The position numbers were made by a program, and so were the translations under genes. Shown one piece after another: positions 1-8,878 of a DNA stretch of 64,000 nucleotides. This stretch comes from Sipunculus nudus (Eukaryota; Annelida; Sipuncula; Golfingiida; Sipunculidae), in NCBI GenBank assembly GCA_026874595.1, contig CM049321.1, forward strand, positions 13,225,479 through 13,289,478. The letters run 5' to 3'. Below the pieces are notes generated by a model. It searched no databases, was not told the origin of the DNA, and saw only the letters and a list, made by a program, of their open reading frames with translations. Within the stretch, counting starts at the first letter, position 1, and each line of letters opens with the position of its first letter.

Positions 1-386
1 ACAGTCAAGAGGTTCACGAATTCATGGCGAACTGCAGTGTGTATGCTCCAAAACTAATCTCATTTCTGGGTCCGATACGGCGAAACAATACCCTTGAGGA
101 AAAACTGCCTGTCCCGAATATAGTTCACTACATATGGTTCTCCGGTGGTGAAAACTTTACTTTTCTATATTATCTGTCAATTTTTAAGTTCCTATAAATA
201 CATTGAACCTGATTTCATTTATATCCATGGTGATAGAGAACCCATCGGTGGTTGGTGGGATCAGACTCTCAGAGATGTTCCTAACATTTATTTTGTGTTC
301 AAGCAAACAACCGGGATATGTTTTTGGTATAGAGATCAAGAAAATAGAACACAGTGCTGATATGGCAAGGTTTGAAATTATTAATG
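1..386 (+). pseudogene. Glycosyltransferase copy 1, penultimate exon (5' end outside window), two frameshifts
   Basis: This is the middle part of a DXD-type glycosyltransferase, closely matching residues about 139-267 of copy 2 at 56662-57463. The readable pieces are PNIVHYIWFSGGENFTF, then KYIEPDFIYIHGDREPIGGW, then KIEHSADMARFEIIN. They fall in three frames. Relative to copy 2 there is one extra base near 180 (TCAATTTTT against TCATTTTT) and one in 301-330, so the exon cannot be read through as given. A 3-base deletion near 100 keeps frame. The exon ends at a GTGAGT donor at 387 in phase 1. It is either a young pseudogene or carries two assembly errors. The intact last exon at 1510-1970 argues that decay, if real, is recent. 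Confidence 0.8.
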
Positions 387-467
387 GTGAGTTGTTTTTA
401 TACATCTTTGTGTATATTTATTAGATAATCAGATGCGTTTGTAGTCGTATGCCTACTCTCTCTCTCT

Positions 468-528
<61 letters not shown>

Positions 529-1509
529 CAACTGTTTTAGGGGGATTTTAATTACATATGTATTTATATATTTCAATATATTTTATTCCTGTTGTAAGTT
601 TCATCTGGATATTGGTTAAATAATACATTTACAAAAAATTACAATAAACCCATTTCTGGACAGAATATTATAAGTGTATACTATTACACTTTATATAAAA
701 AAAATTAAAATTATTATGTTTTTTAGGAAATAGGAAAATGCTCAACTTATAATATATAGAGGAATGTCCTTATTGAAAATAAAATAAACGTCATAGACCT
801 TTACCTTGTAAAATGAAATTTTGACATACATTAAGTGGGAATAGAAAAATAATAATTTTTGTAACGTTCAGACACGTTTTTTGTCAGATAATGAAAAACA
901 TAGTTTCATTTGGAAAAGAAAAACATAAGTATGCACGGTCTGGATGGGTCCAGTCAAACAGAGAAATAATATTCATTTATATAAAATTGCAAATCCCGCG
1001 GGTTTACGGTCATGTAAAGTGGCTAAACTCTGTTACAGATAACATTCATATATCTCTTAACATTAAAAATACCGCCCTTTCGTAGATCTGTAAATACTGT
1101 ACGTGTTGCACTAACCTGCAGTCGTACAGGTTAAAATCAATTAAACAGACCTTTAGCTGTAGCTTGGAGAATAGATGCTCATGTTTATTTACCTTGTACA
1201 CCACAGTAAAGTATATGATTGTGCTCCTATATTTAGCCAGTGGACTTTAATTTTATATTCTCATCATATTCGCAATATAATGATTGCTGATTGTATTTGA
1301 GATATGTAACATGATGCATTAAAGCATGTATCATCATGGATTTTACGCTTGACAAAAAACAGACTATTATTGGTAATTATTATTATTATATGTTTTCCTA
1401 TATTTTTATTTTAGGTCCTATCAAATTCCTATATTTTGGGGTGCCCCTTGCTGATGGGAGCCTTCAGTGTATGTATATCACATATCACTATATAAAAATC
1501 TCTTTGCAG
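387..1509 (+). other. Intron of glycosyltransferase copy 1
   Basis: GTGAGT donor at 387 and a TTTGCAG acceptor ending at 1509 define a phase-1 intron. Blocks of it (about 540-640 and 780-1500) are recognisable in the copy 2 intron (57500-57617 and 62560-63660), so both genes came from one duplication that included the intron. Copy 1 has a (TC)n(TA)n expansion at 455-528 that copy 2 lacks. Confidence 0.75.
455..528. repeat. (TC)n(TA)n microsatellite
   Basis: Pure TC dinucleotides to about 505, then TA to 528, inside the copy 1 intron. The homologous point in copy 2 (about 57515) has no such tract. Confidence 0.95.
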
Positions 1510-1970
1510 ATTATGGCGGCATCTACCTGGACACAGATGTATTGGTTGTGAAATCATTCGATCCACTTAGAAAGTTCAACCTAACACTGGGACGAGAAAA
1601 CCCGAACGCGTTATCAAACGGAATAATAATAGCTCGCCGGAATGCCCCGTTTTTCCGTATATGGATGGAAACCTATCGGACATTTAATCCGAACGAATGG
1701 GGTGAACATTCAGTGACAATGGCTGGGACGTTGCAGAAAATATTCCCGACGCTAGTTCACGTGGAAAAAGGGACCTTGATTAGTCCAAATTATATACAGC
1801 GCAATCTTCTATTTGAACTAGGTAACGACTGGTCGTTAAATTACGCTGTCCATATTTGGAAAAGACACCGATATGTTCCGGATGGTCCGGAAGGGATTAA
1901 AAAACTAAACACCACTCTTGGAGAACTGATGAGGCACGTATATTTTGGATCAAAAGACCTGATTTTATGA
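1510..1970 (+). CDS. Glycosyltransferase copy 1, last exon (DXD catalytic part)
   Basis: The exon starts after a TTTGCAG acceptor. Its first two bases complete a phase-1 codon (g|at) to give D-YGGIYLDTDVLV, the hallmark of the Gly_transf_sug / GT32-like fold, in which the DTD aspartates bind the metal and nucleotide-sugar. It continues with a GREN motif and an NGIIIARRNAPFF segment and ends at TGA 1968-1970. It is open throughout, 153 codons. By family analogy the product would be a Golgi-lumen sugar transferase; donor and acceptor cannot be told from sequence. The upstream exon is frameshifted, so this copy may not make protein. The last-exon counterpart of copy 2 is not in the window. Confidence 0.85.
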
Positions 1971-2059
1971 AAACTCAGAATCTATTACCAGTTGCACGGC
2001 GCGGGGACATATGTTAAACACAACTAGCCACTTTTGTGATACATGAATTCGCATCTGCA

Positions 2060-3620
2060 CAACATAAAATTGTTAAATATTATAGACAGGGCAAAACCTA
2101 GAACAATTTGATAATAGTCACTACTAAACTTTTATCAATTGATTGTAAGGTGATTTTTCCTTTTTCCTGTAGAATCCATTTTTGCTAGGGACATTTTTTT
2201 TCTCGTGCATATTTAATTAGATAATTTAAATCAATCTGCAAAAAATTGATGAAATATCAAACAAATATACTGATACACTGCCTGGATATAGACAATGTGT
2301 TTGGGATATACAAATCATTCAAAAATTGTCTTATATTATAAAGTTTAGGTAAGGTTAGGTTTTAGGGTAGTTAATTGCATATAAATTATGTTAATTAGGC
2401 AAATTATTAAATTCATTGTTGATATATGTATCCTTCATTTTAATAACATAAAGACAGCGGAGATATATTTACTTAATATGGGCTTAAATGTATTTTGATC
2501 TCCGTTTTACGTTAATTCATATATATTTATATTTACAAGCTAATTTGCATTTGTGAATATGTAAATTTTTAATAAAAAAAAAGCTATCATATTTGGAAAA
2601 TTAATGCAAACTGGCTTTTCTTAGCAAATATTTAACGTGAAGGAAATGGTTTGATTGCTTTTATTGGACTGTCTATAGAAATAAGTCTTCTCCTTAAGTA
2701 GTAAAATAAATATATAATTAGCTAATTTGCACATATATATTATGATGAATAGATCGAATCATGATTATCATATATGTTTGTGTAAAATGTGCACGTTAGG
2801 AGGCAATATTTTATGTTCTAAATTAACTTTACAGCTTTTTAAGGAAATTTTGATGAATGCTGAAATTTATACGGATATTTTAGAGGAAATATGGAGTATC
2901 CATGAAGTTACCTTATTTATGGACTGGACAATGCCAGAAGATTTCGATAATCGTCACTTCTAAACCTTTCCTAATTGATCCAAGAGTAATTGTTCCGTTT
3001 TTTTTATATTTGCTTTTGTTGCTTCAGCATACTTTTTGAGATAATTTGCATTTTTGAATAAATTAGTAATATTATCATATTCTAAATAAGGATACTGACA
3101 TATTGCCTGGAGATGGACGGGTTAATGTACTTGGGGTATAAATATTTCAGATTCATCGTATATGATATAATGTTATGTAATAGTTGGTTTATAGATAATA
3201 ATTTGCACATAACTAATGTAAATTTAACAATTGAATTTGTTATATGTCATTCATTACATGTAAAAATATTATGTCAATATATGACATTAGAACATCATGG
3301 CAAAGTCAATGTTGATTCACTAACTTAGCCACAATATGAATTATAGTAAATTCACGCGTCTCCATATATATGTATATGAATCTAATTTTCATACGTAAAC
3401 ATAGACATTTTTAGGAGAACAAGTGATACCGATTGGAATACCATACACTTCTCACTTAGTATGTTTAATTGTGATAAAATATTTTGCCTTCTTGCTTTGG
3501 GGCTTATGGTAAACGATCTTCCTTTCAAGTATTACAGTACATATATCACTGGCTAATTTACATATATACTAAGCAATGGGTTGAATCATGATTATATTTT
3601 TAAAGTGTAAAATTTAGTTT
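2060..3620. repeat. Old, diverged tandem duplication (about 850-bp offset)
   Basis: Phrases in 2060-2780 recur in order in 2910-3620: a GATAATAGTCACT / GATAATCGTCACT block, a GCCTGGATATAGACAATG / GCCTGGAGATGGACGGG block, and a GAATCATGATTAT block at about 2756 and 3591. The copies are strongly diverged and contain no convincing coding sequence. The ORFs seen here (about 78 and 71 codons) are not conserved between the copies. Confidence 0.6.
2571..2576 (+). terminator. Possible poly(A) signal AATAAA downstream of glycosyltransferase copy 1
   Basis: AATAAA about 600 bases after the stop codon at 1970. The region is AT-rich, so a chance match is quite possible. Confidence 0.3.
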
Positions 3621-4139
3621 AGTTTATTGAACTTATAAAGTGCCACGATAAAACATGTACAACAAGTATAATAATAGTCAGTTGCGCTGTACAACTAAAA
3701 TTCATATAATAGACCAAAATTCACTAGGAGATTAATTTACGATATCATAAAACGAATTATATTAAATTAAAACAGAATATAATAAAATCATGATATATTT
3801 TAGTGACAGACTGAAGAGACAGGAACTTAGTTACATACTTATAAGTGATGACAGTAGCATTATATATGATAGGTGTTTATATTACTTATGATAGGCAGTT
3901 CTAAATAATTGTTTTTAACTAATAAGGAATAAAAATTATTCCGAACGGTGCAGCACTATTGAAGGGTCCAGTATACCAGGCACGATTTAGGGTAGTACTT
4001 TCAAAACGTTTTTTTTTGTCACCCTGACAAATGGGGGGTAAACATCACAATTTATTTTCACATGTCACACTAGTATAATGTACTAGTGTATATAATATAT
4101 TGTGTATAATATATGCTCATCTTGTACTCGGGTATCTTG
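3621..4139. other. Intergenic, no gene seen
   Basis: AT-rich sequence. A degenerate edge of the satellite family (ACATCACAATTTATT and CACCCTGACAAATGG) appears at about 4018-4055. Confidence 0.6.
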
Positions 4140-6383
4140 TATTAGTCACCCTAGTCAGACCCCTCTTTCCTCAGATGCCATCACAAATGGATGCAAACAT
4201 CACAAATTTATTAAAGAGGCATACACTTCCCTATTATACATACCAAACATCACAAACAGATGTTAACATCACAAGCTACCAAGTCACCCCAGATAGACCC
4301 CTCTTTCCTGAGATGCCATCACAAATGGATGCAAACATCACAAAAAGGGGCATGCACTACCCTCCTATACATACCAAACATCACAAATGGATGTAAACAT
4401 CACTAGCTACCAAGTCACCCCTGCCAGACCCCTCTTTCCTCAGATGCCATCACAAATGGATGCAAACATCACAAATTTATTAAAGAAGCATACACTTCCC
4501 TCCTATACATACCAAACATCACAAACGGATGTTAACATCACAAGCTACCAAGTCACCCCTGCCAGACCCCTCTTTCCTCAGATGCCATCACAAATGGATG
4601 CAAACATCACAAATTTTACTGAAGGGACATACACTACTCTCCTATACATACCAAACATCACAAATGGATGTAAACATCACAAGCTACCAAGTCACCCCTG
4701 CCAGACCTCTTTTTCCTGAGATGCCATCACAAATGGATTCAAACATCACAAATTTATAGAAGGGACATACACTACTCTCCTATAGATGCCAAACATCACA
4801 AATGGATGTAAACATCACAAGCTACCAAAGTCACCCTGCCAGACCTCTCTTTCCTGAGATGCCATCACAAATTGATGCAAACATCACAAAATTCTAGAAG
4901 GGACATGCACTACTCTCATATGCATACCAAACATCACAAATGGATGTAAACATCACAAGCTACCAAGTCACCCCAATCTGACCCCTCTTTCCTGAGATGC
5001 CATCACAAATGGATGCAAACATCACAAACTTATAGAAGGGACATACACTACTCTCATATGCATACCAAACATCACAAATGGATGTAAACATCATAAGCTA
5101 CCAAGTCACCCCAATCTGACCCCTCTTTCCTGAGATGCCATCACAAATGGATGCAAACATCACAAACTTATAGAAGGGACATACACTACTCTCATATGCA
5201 TACCAAACATCACAAATGGATGTAAACATCACAAGCTACCAAGTCACCCCAATTTGACCCCTCTTTCCTGAGATGCCATCACAAATGGCTGCAAACATCA
5301 CAAACTTATAGAAGGGACATACACTACTCTCATATGCATACCAAACATCACAAATGGATGTAAACATCACAAGCTACCAAGTCACCCCAATCTGACCCCT
5401 CTTTCCTGAGATGCCATCACAAATGGATGCAAACATCACAAACTTATAGAAGGGACATACACTACTCTCATATGCATACCAAACATCACAAATGGATGTA
5501 AACATCACTAGCTACCAAGTCACCCCAATCTGACCCCTCTTTCCTGAGATGCCATCACAAATGGATGCAAACATCACAAACTTATAGAAGGGACATACAC
5601 TACTCTCATATGCATACCAAACATCACAAATGGATGTAAACATCACAAGCTACCAAGTCACCCCAATCTGACCCCTCTTTCCTGAGATGCCATCACAAAT
5701 GGATGCAAACATCACAAACTTATAGAAGGGACATACACTACTCTCATGTGCATACCAAACATCACAAATGGATGTAAACATCACAAGCTACCAAGTCACC
5801 CCAATCTGACCCCTCTTTCCTGAGATGCCATCACAAATGGATGCAAACATCACAAATTTATAGAAGGGACATACACTACTCTCATATGCATACCAAACAT
5901 CACAAATGGATGCAAACATCACAAATTTATTGAAGGGACATACACTACTCTCCTATACATACCAAACATCACAAATGCATGCAAACATCACAAATTTATT
6001 GAAGGGACACACACTACTCTCCTATACATACCAAACATCACAAATGGATGCAAACATCACAAATTTTATTGAAGGGACATACACTACTCTCCTATACATA
6101 CCAAACATCACAAATAGATGTAAACATCACCAATTTATTGAAGGGACATACACTACTCTCCTATAGTCATACCAAACATCACCAAAGGATGCAAACATCA
6201 CAAATGGATGCAAACATCACAAATGTATTGAAGGGACATACACTACTCTCCTATACATACCAAACATCACAAATGGATGTAAACATCACAAACTTATTGA
6301 AGGGACATACACTACTCTCCTATACATACCAACCATCACAAACATCACACTATCCTATCACACATGGCAAGCAACACAAATGA
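4140..6383. repeat. Satellite array, 69-bp monomer with 138-bp dimeric higher-order unit
   Basis: The phrase CTGACCCCTCTTTCC recurs at 4978, 5116, 5254, 5392, 5530, 5668 and 5806, exactly every 138 bases. Each 138-bp unit is two diverged 69-bp monomers, both beginning ATCACAAATGGATG. From about 5890 one monomer type alone repeats every 69 bases (ACCAAACATC at 5892, 5961, 6030). Because 69 is a multiple of three, some stretches stay open as 23-residue repeats beginning MDANITNLLKGHTLLSYTYQ (4100-4719 and 5906-6383). The homogeneous middle has stops, so I treat these ORFs as a by-product. The 3' UTR of the minus-strand PHD gene starts directly at the right edge. Confidence 0.95.
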
Positions 6384-6430
6384 ATGTAAGCATCAGAAGC
6401 TAGTTAGACACCTGTGTCAAGTGAACATCA

Positions 6431-6436
6431 TTTATT
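6431..6436 (-). terminator. Poly(A) signal of the PHD-finger gene
   Basis: AATAAA on the minus strand, 120 bases after the stop codon at 6556. It supports 6556-6648 as a true terminal exon. Confidence 0.6.
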
Positions 6437-6555
6437 AAAATATATAACAATTCAAGAACAGGTCCAACTGGCACAAAACAAGAAACAATTAAACAATACA
6501 CATCCTACATGTAGCAGGTTTTCTAATTCTATAATACACTTGTGGATCTGTGAAG

Positions 6556-6648
6556 CTATTTTTTGATCATACAGCTCTGGCAAAACCAGTTCCCCCTTGG
6601 TTTCCTTGTTAACTCAACACATCCATAATGGAACCACTCATATGGACA
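6556..6648 (-). CDS. PHD-finger protein, last exon (second half of PHD)
   Basis: A TTTGTTTGCAG acceptor precedes a phase-0 exon of 31 codons ending in TAG at 6558-6556. It reads [20 protein letters not shown] then [10 protein letters not shown]. It supplies the third to eighth zinc ligands (C, H-x2-C and the final C-x2-C of a Cys4-His-Cys3 PHD) and the WFH tryptophan that in ING-family fingers walls the H3K4me3 pocket. Spacing and wording match ING-type PHD fingers closely. The protein ends four residues after the last cysteine, so there is almost no C-terminal polybasic tail. Confidence 0.85.
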   Translation of the reverse strand, partial: CPYEWFHYGCVELTRKPRGNWFCQSCMIKK

Positions 6649-6912
6649 CTGCAAACAAAGAAAAAAGGCATATTAGACCTGTTGAATATGTGATTATAGA
6701 AGTACAACAAGTATTATAGTATTTATAATAAGAAGGGACAACTAGCAATCTACAGTACTAGTACATTATCTATTATTCCTGTTGATTATCTGATTATAGT
6801 AGTACAAACAGAACAGTAGTATTATAGTATTCAGATAAACTACTAGTATTCTCTATTATGTGTATACATTTATATATGATAAATAACTGAAATAACCCCT
6901 CTGTCAACTTAC

Positions 6913-6982
6913 TTTTTCACCATCGCATGCTATCATTTTCCCATAGGCCACATCCTGACAATGGCAGTACAGCGGTTCCTGT
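6913..6982 (-). CDS. PHD-finger protein, exon with first half of PHD
   Basis: The acceptor is TTCTTTACAG and the donor GTAAGT. The exon is 70 nt, entering in phase 2 and leaving in phase 0. It encodes QEPLYCHCQDVAYGKMIACD then GEK: the first C-x-C ligand pair, the YG.MI aromatic/methionine cage residues and the CD that begins the second ligand pair. Joined to the exon at 6648 it gives a continuous ING-like finger. Reading trimethylated H3K4 is an inference from these residues. Confidence 0.85.
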
Positions 6983-7157
6983 CTGTAAAGAAGAATAAGA
7001 ATAACAGTACTTATTTGTGGGCATCTGTCACAGCATTTTAAAAAAATTTCTTGAGTATTTATATATGTTACAATTGCGATTTATTCATAGTCATTATGAT
7101 GAACATTTACCTTGTTGGCAAATATTTGACATGTTTATCCATAGGGTTTTGACGTAC

Positions 7158-7218
7158 CGTTTCTTTGTTTTCTTTCCTGGCTTCTGGGCCTTTTTCACTG
7201 TCATCTTCACATCAATAT
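7158..7218 (-). CDS. PHD-finger protein, basic linker exon
   Basis: A 61-nt exon between a TATCCAG acceptor and a GTACGT donor. It encodes DIDVKMTVKKAQKPGKKTKK then R, a lysine-rich stretch that resembles a nuclear localisation signal just before the PHD. The phases fit both neighbours: it enters in phase 1 (the first D codon is split) and leaves in phase 2 (CG|A). Confidence 0.75.
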
Positions 7219-7449
7219 CTGGATACAAGCACAGAAATTTTGCTTGAACATGTTTTCTCATCACATCATTATATGGCAAGACTTTAGATTTTTGTTTATG
7301 TGGACAATGTCATATCAGTTTCTGGATACAAGCCAAGAATTTTGTGTTGAACAATTTTCTCATGAAATAATTATATGGCAGGCTTTTAGATTTTTGTTTA
7401 TGTAGATAATGTCTTTATCCCTCAAGTCATGTAAGTGGAATTGACTTAC

Positions 7450-7537
7450 CCGTCTCTGGTTGTGCATATGGAGTTAGTTTATGAAGGACCTCATCATTTG
7501 GGCTGACCTCATCATTCGGGCTGCGTAAGACATAATC
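7450..7537 (-). CDS. PHD-finger protein, upstream exon (5' part of gene not found)
   Basis: An 88-nt exon with acceptor TTTCAG and donor GTAAGT, ending in phase 1. It encodes DYVLRSPNDEVSPNDEVLHK then LTPYAQPET, with a tandem SPNDEV duplication. Together the four exons total 312 nt, exactly 104 codons including stop, with no frame conflict. That is strong evidence for a real spliced gene. No further upstream exon is recognisable before the LINE that begins at about 8077, which may lie in an upstream intron or may have cut the gene. Confidence 0.7.
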
Positions 7538-7845
7538 CTGAAATATATAAAAATGTTAAAAACTTAATCTACAATCTGACAGTTAGTAATACTGATAAAT
7601 ATTAATAGAATGATATATATTGTCATTGTCTTGACTCTTTGTCTGCTACAATTTGCCAGGTTACAAAGTTACAAAAGAATACTGTTGTGAATATTAAGGG
7701 CATATCCCTCTCCATTTCTTTTTTTACATTTCAAACAGGAGCTAGTTGGTGGCGCCAGGCAATACATGTCACACAGTTGCACTGAAGAAGAGTCAACTAT
7801 TTTTTTGTAAAAATGTCCGCTTGTTGCATCTCTTTACATCAATGA
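7538..7845. other. Intron or intergenic sequence, no gene seen
   Basis: No open, splice-flanked stretch is evident on either strand. Confidence 0.5.
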
Positions 7846-8076
7846 AATTTCAACCTGTAAAGGTAAGAGTACTAGTAATAAAACACAAGTCGATTTCAGC
7901 CACCATTTTATCTTAAATATACAACGCGATATAAATGATAATCACATGTATCATAGTCCACTGCCCGTATTCACGTTTTGATGTTATATAACACGCTATT
8001 GTTACGGATTCAGGATTCAGAAATCAGTGAAGCATGCTACGTCCAACGTCTGTCCGATATCAGTTATAATGGATCG
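7846..8076. repeat. Dispersed repeat, copy 1 (about 230 bp)
   Basis: Nearly identical to 16723-16955, from GAAATTTCAACCTGTAAAGG through CAGTTATAATGGATC. It stops exactly where the 3' end of the minus-strand LINE begins, so the LINE inserted into or beside it. A shorter piece recurs at 17664-17735. Confidence 0.85.
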
Positions 8077-8085
8077 AGTAATCAT

Positions 8086-8091
8086 TTTATT
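8086..8091 (-). terminator. Poly(A) signal of LINE-A
   Basis: AATAAA on the minus strand a few bases before the repeat boundary at 8076, in the position expected for a LINE 3' end. Confidence 0.55.
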
Positions 8092-8260
8092 CCTCCGATA
8101 TCGAAGAGATACAAAGGTATTACAACAAAAATACAAACACAATAGATTGCAGAGCAGAAACAAAGTCAGTGAGAAGAAGAACATGAAAATAATGTCATTT
8201 CTTTAAAGCACATCATTTACCATCCTGTTTACAGTAAGGTGAGTGTCCTGAAGGATGTTC

Positions 8261-8835
8261 TCAACTAGAGATCAGAAACTTCAGTTCAGTAGGCCATAGT
8301 TCGCATATTACTGGCAATACATCTTTTAGAAACAGTGATGTTTTATACATAAATAAAAGGTGCTCGGTGTCCTCTATCAGAGGAAAGGCTTTACCAAATA
8401 AGATTAGAAATAACTCATCCTCGCTCAAGCTGTTAAGGTACCCAGCTGCAAATATGTTTAAATAATCATTTATGAAACACCAAAGTTTCTCTCTATAACC
8501 CGCGGTGGCTTCACATACCATCATACCATGGAAGGTTGCATTGTTGTAGCTCCTTCCGCAAAAGTGACATAAATTAAATACATCAGGATCAACCAGCAAA
8601 TTACAGCATGCAATGAGTTTGACCATAAGAGCGAAACCTGACAGAGAGCTAGGTATGTCTCTAGCATAATACCACAGTAATGAGGGAATCATGTAATCAT
8701 TGTGAACAGAATTAAAGACATGGAGATCTGACATCTCATTACACATATTGCCGAACCGCTCAGCTTCCTTAGCCACAATGGCAGAGGTAATAATCTCATT
8801 CCATTGTTTCTTACCAGGGAAAGAACCTGTTGAAA
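8261..8835 (-). pseudogene. LINE-A ORF2, C-terminal segment with zinc-knuckle-like motif
   Basis: Open on the minus strand to a stop at 8261. It carries a C-x2-C...H...C pattern (LCHFCGRSYNNATFHGMMVC), typical of a C-terminal nucleic-acid-binding motif in LINE ORF2. It is cut off from the RT part by the AT repeat at 8833-8878, after which the frame changes. Recognisable coding resumes directly after the tract (PGKKQWNEIITSAIV), so the repeat interrupted an originally continuous ORF. Confidence 0.75.
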
Positions 8836-8878
8836 AATTATATATTTATTATATATATATATATTATATATATTAAAT
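8833..8878. repeat. (TA)-rich tract interrupting LINE-A ORF2
   Basis: Imperfect TA dinucleotides and TATTATATA units sit inside coding sequence, ending the RT-side frame in YIIYIYIINI-stop. Dinucleotide growth here has broken the ORF. Confidence 0.8.

Noticed and set aside
4100-6383. Protein with 23-residue repeats
   Set aside because: Only the edges of the array are open and the homogeneous core has stops in every unit, so a satellite explains it better.
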